From Mycolicibacterium flavescens (GTDB taxonomy: Bacteria; Actinomycetota; Actinomycetes; Mycobacteriales; Mycobacteriaceae), in contig NZ_MIHA01000026.1 in NCBI RefSeq assembly GCF_001722335.1, positions 4,952 through 68,951 on the forward strand: 64,000 nucleotides of DNA, in the 5' to 3' direction. Under the pieces are notes generated by a model that worked only from the letters and a program-made list of their open reading frames with translations, was not told the origin of the DNA and made no database searches. Both the position numbers and the translations under genes were made by a program. Below are positions 8,657 through 18,451 of this stretch, in pieces (positions within the stretch are counted from its first letter, which is position 1; each line of letters begins with the position of its first letter).

Positions 8657-9501
8657 GTGGCGGCCACCACCCCGGTGCCCAGCAGGATCAGCACGACGGT
8701 GCCCAGCAGCACCCGGTAGCCGACGAACCAGTACATGCTGTGCCGGACCAGGAACCGCAGGAACCAGGCGACCGCGGCGAACCCGACGACGAACGCGATC
8801 ACCGTGGCCACCAGCAGCTGCGGACCGCTGGCGCTCATCCCCTCCCCGACCGGGTGAAACGCGTCGGGCAGCGAGAACAGGCCGGAGGCGAACACTGCCG
8901 GGATCGCCAGCAGGAACCCGAACCGCGCGGCCAGTTCCCGGTTGAGCCCGAGGAACAGGCCCGCGCTGATGGTCGCGCCGGACCGGGAGACGCCCGGCAG
9001 CAACGCCAGGCACTGGGCCAGGCCGACGATGATGCCGTCGCGCCAGGTGAGCTGTTCGACGGCGCGGACCTGGCGGCCGTAGTACTCGGCGGCGGCGATG
9101 ACGGCCGAGAACACGATCAGCGCGATCGCGATCGCCCACAGGTTGCGTGCGCCCGTGCGGATCTCGTCTTTGAACAGCAGCCCGAACACGCCGATCGGGA
9201 TGGTGCCGATGATGACGTACCAGCCCAGCCAGTAGTCGGCGTTGCGGCGCGCCTTGACGCGCAGCCCGCCGAACCAGGCCTTGACGATGCGGCCGATGTC
9301 GCGGGCGAAGTAGAGCAGCACGGCGAACTCGGTACCGAGCTGAGTGACGGCGGTGAACGACGCGCCCGCGTCGTGGGTGAAGAACACCCGCGACGCGATG
9401 GCCAGGTGTCCCGACGACGAGACCGGCAGGAATTCGGTGAGGCCCTGCAACACCGCGAGTACGACAACCTGCACCCACGACATCGCCGGCACGTCCGTCA
9501 C
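8653..9501 (-). CDS. uppP: Undecaprenyl-diphosphatase (decaprenyl-diphosphate phosphatase in mycobacteria)
   Basis: A 282-residue integral membrane phosphatase that recycles the polyprenyl diphosphate carrier released in cell-wall synthesis. It is also known as bacA and underlies bacitracin resistance. Both signature motifs are intact: [11 protein letters not shown] near residue 22 and [10 protein letters not shown] near residue 168, with about eight hydrophobic segments. The annotated start is GTG 9501; ATG 9483 is an alternative six residues in. It lies 26 bases after the small gene at 9528-9839 and overlaps the phosphatase gene downstream. It supports the dcw cluster about 30 kb away. Confidence 0.95.
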   Translation of the reverse strand: MTDVPAMSWVQVVVLAVLQGLTEFLPVSSSGHLAIASRVFFTHDAGASFTAVTQLGTEFAVLLYFARDIGRIVKAWFGGLRVKARRNADYWLGWYVIIGTIPIGVFGLLFKDEIRTGARNLWAIAIALIVFSAVIAAAEYYGRQVRAVEQLTWRDGIIVGLAQCLALLPGVSRSGATISAGLFLGLNRELAARFGFLLAIPAVFASGLFSLPDAFHPVGEGMSASGPQLLVATVIAFVVGFAAVAWFLRFLVRHSMYWFVGYRVLLGTVVLILLGTGVVAAT

Positions 9502-9527
9502 GACGACGACCGTACCGTGGGCAGGGG

Positions 9528-9839
9528 TCAGCGGCTGGCCCGCGCCACCGGCTGCGCGTCGGCCACCGCATCGCGCACCGCCGCGGCGAGGCTGCGCCGG
9601 TCGGTGAGGTCGACGTCGGTGAGCTTGCGGCTCGACACCGCGACCACGTCCTCGTCGAGCGGGACCGGCCCGGTCAGCCGCGGCCGGTAGACCTCGACGC
9701 GCAGCTGCTGGCGTTCGACCTGGAACGAGAAGGACCGCCCGTCACCGACCTGGCCGAATCCGCTGGCGTGGACGCCGGTGGTGATGTCCTCGAGAACGAA
9801 TTGACCGGCGCCCAGTTCGCGGTCCGCGGCCAGAGTCAT
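9528..9839 (-). CDS. Conserved hypothetical protein (Rv2137c position)
   Basis: A 103-residue soluble protein of unknown function. It has no signal peptide or membrane segment, and it reads as a small beta-rich domain ([20 protein letters not shown]) with a charged helix at the C-terminus. ATG 9839 follows a TAGGGT -10 by 6 bases, consistent with a leaderless transcript that may also carry uppP and the genes beyond. It is divergent from lppL. Assignment to Rv2137c is by position; the M. tuberculosis protein is longer. Confidence 0.72.
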   Translation of the reverse strand: MTLAADRELGAGQFVLEDITTGVHASGFGQVGDGRSFSFQVERQQLRVEVYRPRLTGPVPLDEDVVAVSSRKLTDVDLTDRRSLAAAVRDAVADAQPVARASR

Positions 9840-9845
9840 GATCGC

Positions 9846-9851
9846 ACCCTA
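9846..9851 (-). promoter_or_regulatory. Leaderless -10 element of the 9528-9839 gene
   Basis: Minus-strand TAGGGT lies 6 bases before ATG 9839. It probably starts the transcript running leftwards through uppP. Confidence 0.55.
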
Positions 9852-9968
9852 CCGCCGGCCCGCCGACCGGCTGCCGCGCCGCGACAAGCGGCGGTAATCG
9901 CACGGTGAGCGGTCTGCCTAGACTGGCCAGTTGACCGACATCTGGAAGCCACAACCGAGAGCTACCCC

Positions 9969-11000
9969 GTGCCGCCTCGCATAAACCCGCCGAATCGGCG
10001 CCTTCGCCCGATCCTGGCGGTGTTGGCAATCACGCTGGTCAGCGGGTGCTCGAGTAACCCGGTGGACGCGCCGCCGCCGACCATCGCGCCCGCCCAGGCC
10101 GCGGTGTCCCCACCGGTCACCGCGCGCCCCGACGGTGAAATGCGCCCGTTGGCCGCGCCGGCGCAGGCCGCGCTGGTCGACCCCGCGACCGGCGCGCTGG
10201 TGGTGCTGGAGGGTGACGACGGGTCGCGGGTCTCGGTGTTCGGCAGGGACGGCGACCCGCGGACGGTGCCGCTGCCCGGGCCGGCCAGCGCGCTCGTCGG
10301 CGACGGGGACGGCTGGGTGTTCGCCTCGACGCGCGGCGGCTACCACCGGATCGACGTGGCCGCCGGCACCGTCGACACGGTCGTACTCGACGGCCGGGGC
10401 GACACCGACTTCACCGCGATCGCCCGTCGCGCCGACGGCCGGTTGGTGCTCGGCACGGCCGACGGCGCGGTTCTCACGCTGGGCGGCGACAACGCCGTCG
10501 ACGCCGAACTGAAGATCTTCGCGCGCGTCGACGCGCTTGTCACACAAGGTGATACGGCAGTCGTGCTGGACCGGGCGCAGACGTCGGTGACGGCGCTGTC
10601 GGAAGACGGCGACAACGCCGCGCAGGCGCTGCGGGCCGGTGAGGGCGCGACCACGATGGCCGCCGACAGCATGAGCCGCGTGCTGGTCGCCGACACCCGC
10701 GGCCAGGGCCTGCTGGTGTACACGGTCGACCCGCTGATCCTGCGCCAGCAGTACCCGGTGCGCGACGCCCCGTACGGGCTGACCGGGTCCGCGACGCTGG
10801 TGTGGGTGTCGCAGACAGCGTCGAACACCGTTGTTGGCTACGATCTGGCTACCGGTATCCCTGTCGAGAAGGTGCGTTATCGAACCGTGCAGCAACCCAA
10901 CTCGCTGGCCTTCGACGAATCCTCTGGCACGCTGTACGTCGTGTCCGGTTCGGGAGCGGGTGTACAGGTGATCGCCGACGCGGCGAAAGGTGGCCGATGA
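9969..11000 (+). CDS. lppL: Lipoprotein LppL, beta-propeller-like
   Basis: A 343-residue exported lipoprotein. The signal peptide has a basic start and hydrophobic core, and the lipobox is LVSGC (Cys near residue 28). The mature part shows repeated blades (LVDPATGALVVLEGDDGS, LAFDESSGTLYVVSGSG) of a YncE/NHL-type propeller. The ligand is unknown. GTG 9969 is the start; a TAGACT -10 element is at 9918-9923, giving a leader of about 40 bases. The stop overlaps the start of the next gene by 4 bases (ATGA), which in turn is 7 bases from pyrD, so the three genes form one operon. Confidence 0.85.
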   Translation: MPPRINPPNRRLRPILAVLAITLVSGCSSNPVDAPPPTIAPAQAAVSPPVTARPDGEMRPLAAPAQAALVDPATGALVVLEGDDGSRVSVFGRDGDPRTVPLPGPASALVGDGDGWVFASTRGGYHRIDVAAGTVDTVVLDGRGDTDFTAIARRADGRLVLGTADGAVLTLGGDNAVDAELKIFARVDALVTQGDTAVVLDRAQTSVTALSEDGDNAAQALRAGEGATTMAADSMSRVLVADTRGQGLLVYTVDPLILRQQYPVRDAPYGLTGSATLVWVSQTASNTVVGYDLATGIPVEKVRYRTVQQPNSLAFDESSGTLYVVSGSGAGVQVIADAAKGGR

Positions 11001-11254
11001 GCCCGACCAACCGCGGCCGCATGCCCGCCGGCTGGGAACAGGACCTGACCGACGACTACGAGTGGATACCACTGCGGCTGCCGCCGGACGTCACCCGCCT
11101 CAGCGCGTCGACCCGGCTGTCCATCGAGGCCGAGTTCCGCGGCTGGGAACTGACCCGGGTGCGGGCCTACACCGACGGGTCGCGCCGGGTGCTGCTGCGA
11201 CGCAAGAAAACCGCGGCGGACCGCCTGGTGCTACCCGAGCAGCCGGCGCAGTGA
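10997..11254 (+). CDS. Small DUF5703-type conserved protein
   Basis: An 85-residue basic, soluble protein between lppL and pyrD. The conserved core is [17 protein letters not shown] followed by [17 protein letters not shown] and a Lys/Arg-rich tail. I recognise it as the small actinobacterial family that I believe is DUF5703; its function is unknown. The ATG overlaps the lppL stop (ATGA), and pyrD follows 7 bases after the stop. Longer frames over this stretch are shadows. Confidence 0.75.
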   Translation: MSPTNRGRMPAGWEQDLTDDYEWIPLRLPPDVTRLSASTRLSIEAEFRGWELTRVRAYTDGSRRVLLRRKKTAADRLVLPEQPAQ

Positions 11255-11261
11255 CCCGTTG

Positions 11262-12323
11262 ATGTACCGCGCGCTGCGGCGGGCGCTGTTTGTTGTTGCG
11301 CCCGAACGCATTCACACCTGGGTGTTCGCCACGCTGCGCGCGGCGACGTATCTGTCGTGGCCGCGCCGCGCGCTGCGGCGGTGGCTGGGCCCGCGGGACC
11401 CGGTGCTGGCGAGCACCGTGTTCGGTGTCCGGTTCCCCGGTCCGCTGGGCCTGGCGGCGGGTTTCGACAAGAACGGCGAAGGTCTGCACGTGTGGGGTGC
11501 GCTGGGCTTCGGCTACGCCGAGGTGGGCACGGTGACCGCGCAGGCCCAGCCCGGCAATCCGGCGCCGCGGATGTTCCGGCTGCCCGAGGACCGCGCGCTG
11601 CTGAACCGGATGGGCTTCAACAACCACGGGGCGGGTGAACTCGCGCGGCGGCTGACCCGGCATGTGCCCGACGTGCCGATCGGGGTGAACATCGGCAAGA
11701 CGAAGGCCACCCCGCCGGAGGAGGCGGTCGCCGACTATGCGGCGTCGGCGCGTCTGCTCGGGCCGCTGGCGGCGTTCGTCGTGGTCAACGTCAGCTCACC
11801 GAACACGCCGGGACTGCGCGACCTGCAGGCGGTGCAGTCGCTGCGCCCGATCCTGGCCGCGGTGCGGGCCGAGACCTCCAAGCCGGTGCTGGTCAAGATC
11901 GCACCGGACCTGTCGGATCAGGATGTCGACGAGATCGCCGACCTCGCAGTCGAATTGGGGCTGGCCGGCATCGTCGCCACCAACACCACGGTGTCGCGGG
12001 ACGGGTTGGCCACCGCCGGTGTCGACGAGCTGGGTCCGGGCGGGATCTCCGGGCCGCCGGTGGCGCAGCGGTCGCTCGAGGTGCTGCGCAGGCTGTACCG
12101 GCGCGTCGGTGACCGGGTGGCGTTGATCAGCGTCGGCGGGATCGAGACCGCCGACGACGCGTGGGAGCGAATCGTGTCGGGGGCGTCGCTGCTGCAGGGC
12201 TACACCGGCTTCGTGTACGGCGGCGGGCTGTGGGCCAAACGCATCCACGACGGGCTGGCGCGCCGCCTGCACGACGAGGGTTTCGGCTCGCTGGCCGAGG
12301 CGGTGGGCTCGGCGGCCGACTAG
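11262..12323 (+). CDS. pyrD: Dihydroorotate dehydrogenase (quinone), class 2
   Basis: A 353-residue class 2 PyrD, which oxidises dihydroorotate to orotate with membrane quinone, the fourth step of pyrimidine synthesis. Visible are the N-terminal amphipathic membrane-docking helices, [47 protein letters not shown] with the catalytic Ser, [15 protein letters not shown], and the FMN phosphate site SVGGIET with [11 protein letters not shown] 11262 is preferred to TTG 11259. A hairpin follows at 12339-12385. Confidence 0.96.
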   Translation: MYRALRRALFVVAPERIHTWVFATLRAATYLSWPRRALRRWLGPRDPVLASTVFGVRFPGPLGLAAGFDKNGEGLHVWGALGFGYAEVGTVTAQAQPGNPAPRMFRLPEDRALLNRMGFNNHGAGELARRLTRHVPDVPIGVNIGKTKATPPEEAVADYAASARLLGPLAAFVVVNVSSPNTPGLRDLQAVQSLRPILAAVRAETSKPVLVKIAPDLSDQDVDEIADLAVELGLAGIVATNTTVSRDGLATAGVDELGPGGISGPPVAQRSLEVLRRLYRRVGDRVALISVGGIETADDAWERIVSGASLLQGYTGFVYGGGLWAKRIHDGLARRLHDEGFGSLAEAVGSAAD

Positions 12324-12338
12324 CAGGTCACGTCGATT

Positions 12339-12385
12339 TCTGCGTGAGGGTCGCGAAAACTCGAAATTGACGACCCTCGCGCAGA
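12339..12385. terminator. Bidirectional hairpin between pyrD and the PEBP gene
   Basis: Arms at 12339-12353 and 12371-12385 pair over 15 bases with one mismatch around a 17-base loop. The hairpin lies in the 79-base gap between convergent genes and probably ends both transcripts. Confidence 0.65.
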
Positions 12386-12402
12386 TCTCGGCGTAGGAAC
12401 GG

Positions 12403-12933
12403 CTACTTCTGTTCGTAGGTGGCGTGAATCAGCGCCCGGGCGATCGCCTGCTGGAACAGGTTGAAACCGAGGTAGGCCGGGGTCGCGTCCTCGGGCAGGT
12501 CGAGCTTCTCCACGCCGACGGCGTGCACGGCGACGATGTAGCGGTGCGGGCCGTGTCCGGGCGGCGGCGCGGCGCCGATGAACCGCTTGACGCCGGCGTC
12601 GTTGCGCAGGATCAGCGCGTCGCCGGGCAGGCTGCTGCCGTCGCCGGCGCCCTCGGGCAGTTCGGTCACGGTGGCCGGCAGGTTGGCCACCGCCCAGTGC
12701 CAGAAGCCCGACGCGGTCGGCGCGTCGGGGTCGTACATGGTGACCGCGAAGCTGCGGGTCTCCTCCGGGAAGCCCGACCACGTCAGGTGCGGTGAGATGT
12801 CGCTGCCGCCGGCGCCCATGATGCCGCTGACCTGATCGTTGCCGAGCGGCTGGCCGTCGGTGAAGGTCTTCGACGTCAGCGTGAACGACGGCAGCTCGGG
12901 CAGGAACTCGTAGGGGTTGTAGTCAAACGCCAT
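12403..12933 (-). CDS. YbhB/YbcL-type phosphatidylethanolamine-binding protein (Rv2140c-like)
   Basis: A 176-residue cytosolic PEBP-fold protein. The ligand-site motifs are clear: [15 protein letters not shown] (near residues 66-80) and GHGPHRY (near 126-132). PEBP proteins bind anionic phospholipid head groups or small ligands, and in mycobacteria the homologue has been linked to isoniazid binding and fatty-acid metabolism; its true role is unsettled. ATG 12933 has an AAAGGA ribosome site 6-7 bases upstream. The M20 peptidase gene ends 21 bases upstream, so the two may be co-transcribed. Confidence 0.92.
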   Translation of the reverse strand: MAFDYNPYEFLPELPSFTLTSKTFTDGQPLGNDQVSGIMGAGGSDISPHLTWSGFPEETRSFAVTMYDPDAPTASGFWHWAVANLPATVTELPEGAGDGSSLPGDALILRNDAGVKRFIGAAPPPGHGPHRYIVAVHAVGVEKLDLPEDATPAYLGFNLFQQAIARALIHATYEQK

Positions 12934-12954
12934 GGGTTGTCCTTTCGGTCGGAT

Positions 12955-14289
12955 CTAGCTGTGCAACAGGAAATGCTCGAGGACCTGGGTGCCGAACCTC
13001 AACGCGTCAACGGGTACCCGCTCGTCGACGCCGTGGAACAACGCGCTGAAGTCCAGATCGGGCGGCAGCTGCAGCGGTGCGAAGCCGAAGCAGCGAATTC
13101 CCAACTGCGCGAACGCTTTCGCGTCGGTACCACCGGAAAGCATGTACGGCACGATGCGGGCGTCGGGGTCGACGGACAGGATCGCGCCGTTCATCGCGTC
13201 GACCAGGTCACCGTCGAAGGTGGTCTCGTACGACGGGAGTTCGGTGACCCACTCGCGGGTGACGTGAGGGCCGATCAGCTCGTCGACCTCGCGTTCGAAG
13301 GCGGCCTGGCGCCCGGGCAGGATGCGGCAGTCCACCACCGCTTCGGCCGAGGCCGGGATGACGTTGGCCTTGTAGCCGGCCTTGAGCATCGTGGGGTTGG
13401 CGGTGTCGCGCAGCGTGGCGCCGACGATGCGGGCGATTGGGCCGAGCTTGGCGATCGCGCCGGGCAGGTCCGGGGAGTCGACGTCGAAGGTGTAACCGGT
13501 CTCCTCGGTGACGGCCTGCAGGAACTGGCTGACCGCGTCGGTCATCACCAGCGGGAACTCGTGGCGGCCCAGCTTGGCGACCGCCTCGGCGACCGCGGTG
13601 ACCGAGTTGGTGTCGTGGATCATCGAGCCGTGGCCGGCGTGGCTGCGCGCGGTCAGCTTCATCCAGTTCATCGACTTCTCGGCGGTCTCCACCAGGTACA
13701 GCCGACGTTCGCCGCCGTCGCGACGCGGAACGGTCAGCGAGAAGCCACCGACCTCCCCGACCGCCTCGGTGACGCCGTCGAACAGGTCGGGCCGGTTCTT
13801 CACCAGCCAGTGCGAGCCGAACTTGCCGCCGGCCTCCTCGTCGGACAGGAACGCGAAGATCAGGTCGCGCGGCGGGGTGATGCCGGCCCGCTTGAAGTGC
13901 CGGGCGATCGCGATCAGCATGCCGCACATGTCCTTCATGTCGACCGCCCCGCGGCCCCAGACGTAGCCGTTTTCCACCGCACCGGAGAACGGGTGCACGC
14001 TCCAGTCGGAGGCCTCGGCGGGCACGACGTCGAGGTGCCCGTGCAGCAGCAGCGCGCCGCGCGAGCGGTCGGCGCCCTCCAGGCGGGCGAACACGTTGCC
14101 GCGGCCGGGGGCGCCGGCCTCGATGTACTCGGTGCGGTAGCCGACCTCCTCGAGTTGTTCGGCCACCCAGCGCGCGCATTCGGCCTCTCCCTTGGTGGTG
14201 GCGGGCTCGCCGGTGTTGGACGTGTCGAACCGGATGAGCGCGCTGACGAGGTCGACGACCTCCGCCTCGGCGTTGACGGGACCAGTCAC
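12955..14289 (-). CDS. M20/ArgE/DapE-family metallopeptidase (Rv2141c-like)
   Basis: A 444-residue dizinc hydrolase with a complete active site: LLHGHLDVVP (His85, Asp87), GRGAVDMKD (Asp117 bridging zinc), FLSDEEAGG (Glu151 base, Glu152 metal) and a C-terminal His in LFHGVDE. A dimerisation domain lies in the middle (about residues 200-320). The substrate is probably a dipeptide or N-acyl amino acid but cannot be fixed; this subfamily is not DapE proper. GTG 14289 is preferred because it gives the family N-terminus (VTGPVNAEAEVVDLVSALI); the frame extends to 14343. tRNA-Leu lies divergently upstream. Confidence 0.88.
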   Translation of the reverse strand: MTGPVNAEAEVVDLVSALIRFDTSNTGEPATTKGEAECARWVAEQLEEVGYRTEYIEAGAPGRGNVFARLEGADRSRGALLLHGHLDVVPAEASDWSVHPFSGAVENGYVWGRGAVDMKDMCGMLIAIARHFKRAGITPPRDLIFAFLSDEEAGGKFGSHWLVKNRPDLFDGVTEAVGEVGGFSLTVPRRDGGERRLYLVETAEKSMNWMKLTARSHAGHGSMIHDTNSVTAVAEAVAKLGRHEFPLVMTDAVSQFLQAVTEETGYTFDVDSPDLPGAIAKLGPIARIVGATLRDTANPTMLKAGYKANVIPASAEAVVDCRILPGRQAAFEREVDELIGPHVTREWVTELPSYETTFDGDLVDAMNGAILSVDPDARIVPYMLSGGTDAKAFAQLGIRCFGFAPLQLPPDLDFSALFHGVDERVPVDALRFGTQVLEHFLLHS

Positions 14290-14369
14290 GTCACCATTCG
14301 TACCATTACAACCCCTGCCGGGTTTGGGTCCGGCCTGCCTCATCCGATAGCCTTAAGCGCCCACAGCAG

Positions 14370-14458
14370 GTCCGAGTGGCGGAATGGCAGACGCGCTAGC
14401 TTGAGGTGCTAGTGCCCTATTAACGGGCGTGGGGGTTCAAGTCCCCCCTCGGACACCA
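14370..14458 (+). tRNA. tRNA-Leu, anticodon GAG
   Basis: Class II tRNA with acceptor arm GTCCGAG (14370-14376) pairing with CTCGGAC (14448-14454), discriminator A and encoded CCA. The anticodon stem CTAGC/GCTAG encloses loop TTGAGGT, giving anticodon GAG, which reads CUC/CUU leucine codons. A long variable arm (GCCCTATTAACGGGC) and a GGTTCAAGT T-loop complete it. It marks the left edge of the accessory block. Confidence 0.95.
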
Positions 14459-14546
14459 GGCCTTGTTTCGGCGAACGTGCGCGTCTGCTCAAGGACACGC
14501 CGCCCGATTTCGACAGTTTGTGCACGCTCACCCGCGCCGCGAGCGC

Positions 14547-17500
14547 TCAGTACACGTCGCGCACGTAGCGTTTGGCGGCCACCAGTTCCCGTTTGTAGTC
14601 GTGCGCCCGCTCGGCCGACATGCCGCCGTGGGTGGAGATGATCGTCGTCAGCGCCGCGTCGACGTCCTTGGCCATCCGCGCCGCGTCGCCGCACACGTAC
14701 AGGTGCGCGCCGTCGTCGAGCCACCGCCACACCTCGGCGCCCCGGTCGGTCATCTTGTGCTGGACGTACACCCGTGACGCCTGGTCCCGCGAGAACGCCA
14801 GATCCAGCCGGTTGAGCAGCCCGTCGCGGGCCATGTCCTCGAAATCGTCGCGGTAGTAGTAGTTCTGGTCGCGGTGCTGTTCGCCGAAGAACAACCAGTT
14901 CGGTCCGCGATGCCCGAGCGCGCGGCGCTCCTGCAGGAACCCGCGGAACGGCGCGACACCGGTACCCGGCCCGACCATGATCATCGGGGTGGTGCCGTCC
15001 TCGGGCGGCCGGAAGTGCGGCGAGCGTTGCAGGAACACCGGCGCCGACGACGCCCGGTCGGCCAGAAACGTCGAGCACACCCCGCCGCGGGCCCCGCCGT
15101 CGGCCCCGCGGTAGCGCACCACCGACACCGTCAACTGCACCTCGTGCGGGCTGACCAGCGGGCTCGACGAGATCGAGTAGCTGCGCGGGGTCAACCGGAC
15201 CAGCACCTCGCGCCACTGGTCGGGATCGGCGTGCACGACGAACTCCTGGACCAGGTCCAGGCCGTTGCGCCCGCGCAGCCACCGGTCGAGTTTCGGTTTC
15301 GGCGCCCGCAGCGCCCTGGCGTCGCGGCTGTTCTCGGCGATGAAACGCAGCAAATCCGGGGTGACACGGCAGAAGTCGTAGTGCGACATCAGCGCCTCGC
15401 GCCACGGCTTCTCCACACCGTCGACCTCGACCGGGTGACGGGCGGGCACCCCGGTGGCCGCCAACCACGCGTCGACCAGGACGGGGTCGTTGGTGGGCAG
15501 CACCCCCAGCGAATCGCCGGCCGCGTACTGCAGATCGTGCTCGGAGATGTCGAACCCGAACTGGCGCACCTCTTTTCGCGAGTTGGCGCCGGTCAGCTCG
15601 ACGTTGCGCGACAGCGGCACGACGACGGGGTTGGCGCGGGTGAACGGCTCCGCGACGCGGCGCTCAGGTGCGGGCACCTCACAGCCCGGCGCGAGCAGCG
15701 CGACCACGCCGTCGGTCCAGCGCCGGATCGGTTCCTCGTCGTAGGCCTCACAGTCGGCGCGGTCCATCAGCCGGGTGCCGCCCAGTTCGGCCAGCCGCGC
15801 GTCGACGGCGCGGCCGTGCCCGCAGAAGTCGTCGTAGGACCGGTCGCCGATGCCGAGGACCGCGTACCGCAACCCGGTCAGCGCGGGCGCCCCGGCCGCC
15901 GCCAGCCGGGCCCACAGCCCGGTGCCGTTGTCGGGCGGGCCGCCGTCGCCGAAAGTGCTGGTGACAACCAGCACGTCGCGCGCCGCGGCCAGGGTGGCCG
16001 GCGATATTTCGTCCATGTTGACCAGCCGCGACCCCGGCAGCCGCTCCGACAGTTCCGCCGCGACCCCCTCGGCGGTGCCGGTCTGCGACGCCCACACCAC
16101 CAGCGGACCGTCACCGACCGGCGCGGCCTCGGGGGTCCGCTTCGCCAGCAGCCCGTTGATCCACCGACGCACCCCGACGCCGACCGGCGCGCTGTCGGGC
16201 AGCACCGGCACCTCTGCGCGGCCCTCGGCCAGACCGCTGAAAAACCCTGAGATGTAGAGCGATTCGTTCTCGGTCAGGGTGGGCGACGCGACCGGCTGCA
16301 GGCGCACCGCGCACACCTTGAACTCCGGCTGCAGCGAGTCGGGGTCGACGGCGTCGATGGTCACCGCGTTGATGGTCAGGTCGGGGCCGTGCTCGTCGTT
16401 CCAGTGGAACGGGGCGAAACACTGACCCGGCCGGACCCGGTCGCTGATGCGCGCGGGCAGCACCGCCCGGCCGCGGCGCGAGGTGATCTCGACGTGCTGG
16501 CTCTCGTCGATGCCGAGCGTGCCCGCGTCGTCGGGGTGGATCTCGACGAACGGGCTGTCGTCGAGCCGGTTGAGCGTCTCGACGCGGCCGGTCTTGGTCA
16601 TCGTGTGCCACTGGTGTTGCAGCCGACCGGTGTTGAGCACCATCGGGTAGTCGTCGTCGGGCAGTTCGCACGGATCCATGTGCGGCCGCGGGTGAAAGAC
16701 CGCGCGCCGCGACGGGGTCGCGAACACCAGCCGCGGGGCGTGTCCGTCCGCGTCGACGAAGTGCTCCTGGCTGACGCCGTCGTTGAGGTAGCGGATCGGG
16801 TGACGATCCGCGTCGTCGTCGGGTGGGCACGGCCACTGCAGCGGGGTTTCCCGCAGGCGCGCGTAGCTCGCGCCCCGCAGGTCGTAGCCGGTCTTGGGGT
16901 TCCAGAACCGCCGGATCTCGTCGAAGATCTGCTCGCTGCAGGTGTAGGCGAAGTGCTCGCCGAAACCCATGTGGTTTGCCACCTGGCAGATCAGCTGCCA
17001 GTCCGGAAGGGCCTGGCCCGCAGGCGGAATCGAACGGGGCATCAGCGTGAGGTTGCGTTCGGAGTTGACCATCACCGCGTCGGCCTCGGCCCACAGCGCG
17101 GCGGGCAGCGTGATGTCGGCGTAGTCGTTGGTCGCCGTCGTGCGGTAGGCGTCCTGGGTGATCACCAGTTCGGCGGCCTGCAGCCCCGTGATCGCTGTCG
17201 ACCGGTTGGCCACTGTGGCAACGGGATTGGTGCAGATGATCCAGCAGGCCTTGATGGCCCCGGCGGCGAGGCCGTTGAACATGTCGATGGTGCCCGGTCC
17301 GACGTCGGCGCGGATGGTGCCGGGCGGCAGGCCCCACTGCCGCTCGACGAATGCCCGGTCCTGCGCCGACGTCACCGACCGTTGGCCGGGCAGTCCCGGT
17401 CCCATGTAACCCATCTCGCGCCCGCCCATCGCGTTGGGCTGGCCGGTCAGCGACATCGGTCCGCTGCCCGGTCGGCAGATCGCGCCGGTGGCCAGGTGCA

Positions 17501-18446
17501 GGTTGCAGATCGCGTTGGTGTTCCACGTGCCGTGGGTGCTCTGGTTGAGGCCCATCGTCCAGCAGCTCAGCCACTCCCCCGCCTCGGCGATCATCCGCGC
17601 GGCGCGCCGGATGTCGTCTTCAGCCAGGCCGGTGAGGTGCGCGACGCGTGCGGGCGGGTAGTCGGCCAGAAACGCCGGCATCGCGTCCCAGCCCTCGGTG
17701 TGCTCGGCGATGAAATCCTCGTCGATGTCGCCTGATTCGACGAGCAGGTGCAGCAGCCCGTTGAGCAGCGCGAGGTCGGTGCCGGGACGGATCTGCAGGA
17801 ACAGGTCGGCGCGTTCGGCGGTGGCGGTGCGCCGCGGGTCGACGACGATCAGCTTGGCGCCGGCCTTGAGCCGGTCGGCCATCCGGAGATACAGGATCGG
17901 GTGACAGTCGGCCATGTTCGACCCGATGACGAAAAACAGGTTTGTGCAGTCGAAGTCGGTGTAGGAGCCGGGTGGGCCGTCGGCGCCGAGCGACTGTTTG
18001 AACCCGGTTCCGGCGCTGGCCATGCACAGCCGGGAGTTGGACTCGATGTGCACGGTACGCAGGAAGCCCTTGGCCAGTTTGGTCGCCAGATACTGTGCCT
18101 CGATGGACATCTGACCCGACACGTACAGCGCGACCGCGTCGGGGCCGTGCTCGTCGACGATGGCCCGCAACCGCCGCCCGGCCTCGGCGACCGCCTCGTC
18201 GACCGAAGCGGGCACCGGTTGCGCACCGCGCGCCGGCCGCATCAGCGCGGTGGTCAGCCGCCCGTCGGCGCGCATCATCTCGGCGTGGGTGGCGCCCTTG
18301 GTGCACAGCCGGCCGAAGTTGGCCGGGTGCAGCTTGTCCCCGGTGACCCGCGCGATGACGGGAGCGCCGGTGGTCTCGTCTTCGGTGGTGTGTACCTCGA
18401 CACCGCAGCCCACGCCGCAGTAAGAGCACGCCGTGCGGGTCTTCAT
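14547..18446 (-). CDS. nasN: Single-chain assimilatory nitrate reductase fused to a diflavin (sulfite-reductase-flavoprotein-like) module
   Basis: A 1299-residue cytosolic fusion. The N-terminal half (about 1-700) is a molybdopterin oxidoreductase of the NasC/NarB type: [4Fe-4S] ligands Cys7, Cys10, Cys14 and Cys47, and a probable Mo ligand Cys140 (NSRLCMASA). A molybdopterin-dinucleotide-binding domain lies near 600-720. From about residue 780 it becomes a cytochrome-P450-reductase-like chain: flavodoxin FMN domain (WASQTGTAEG), FAD domain (RSYSISSSP, GGVCSTF near 1119) and NADPH domain (GPGTGVAPFRGF near 1157, YVCGDAARM near 1249). Electrons would pass NADPH-FAD-FMN-FeS-Mo-nitrate in one polypeptide. 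It starts 5 bases after the narK stop. It matches the mycobacterial enzyme I know as NasN. Confidence 0.9.
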   Translation of the reverse strand: MKTRTACSYCGVGCGVEVHTTEDETTGAPVIARVTGDKLHPANFGRLCTKGATHAEMMRADGRLTTALMRPARGAQPVPASVDEAVAEAGRRLRAIVDEHGPDAVALYVSGQMSIEAQYLATKLAKGFLRTVHIESNSRLCMASAGTGFKQSLGADGPPGSYTDFDCTNLFFVIGSNMADCHPILYLRMADRLKAGAKLIVVDPRRTATAERADLFLQIRPGTDLALLNGLLHLLVESGDIDEDFIAEHTEGWDAMPAFLADYPPARVAHLTGLAEDDIRRAARMIAEAGEWLSCWTMGLNQSTHGTWNTNAICNLHLATGAICRPGSGPMSLTGQPNAMGGREMGYMGPGLPGQRSVTSAQDRAFVERQWGLPPGTIRADVGPGTIDMFNGLAAGAIKACWIICTNPVATVANRSTAITGLQAAELVITQDAYRTTATNDYADITLPAALWAEADAVMVNSERNLTLMPRSIPPAGQALPDWQLICQVANHMGFGEHFAYTCSEQIFDEIRRFWNPKTGYDLRGASYARLRETPLQWPCPPDDDADRHPIRYLNDGVSQEHFVDADGHAPRLVFATPSRRAVFHPRPHMDPCELPDDDYPMVLNTGRLQHQWHTMTKTGRVETLNRLDDSPFVEIHPDDAGTLGIDESQHVEITSRRGRAVLPARISDRVRPGQCFAPFHWNDEHGPDLTINAVTIDAVDPDSLQPEFKVCAVRLQPVASPTLTENESLYISGFFSGLAEGRAEVPVLPDSAPVGVGVRRWINGLLAKRTPEAAPVGDGPLVVWASQTGTAEGVAAELSERLPGSRLVNMDEISPATLAAARDVLVVTSTFGDGGPPDNGTGLWARLAAAGAPALTGLRYAVLGIGDRSYDDFCGHGRAVDARLAELGGTRLMDRADCEAYDEEPIRRWTDGVVALLAPGCEVPAPERRVAEPFTRANPVVVPLSRNVELTGANSRKEVRQFGFDISEHDLQYAAGDSLGVLPTNDPVLVDAWLAATGVPARHPVEVDGVEKPWREALMSHYDFCRVTPDLLRFIAENSRDARALRAPKPKLDRWLRGRNGLDLVQEFVVHADPDQWREVLVRLTPRSYSISSSPLVSPHEVQLTVSVVRYRGADGGARGGVCSTFLADRASSAPVFLQRSPHFRPPEDGTTPMIMVGPGTGVAPFRGFLQERRALGHRGPNWLFFGEQHRDQNYYYRDDFEDMARDGLLNRLDLAFSRDQASRVYVQHKMTDRGAEVWRWLDDGAHLYVCGDAARMAKDVDAALTTIISTHGGMSAERAHDYKRELVAAKRYVRDVY

Positions 18447-18451
18447 CGGCG

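Noticed and set aside
14437..14546. Attachment-site repeat of the tRNA-Leu 3' end
   Set aside because: I found no second copy of the acceptor/T-arm sequence elsewhere in the window and no integrase gene.
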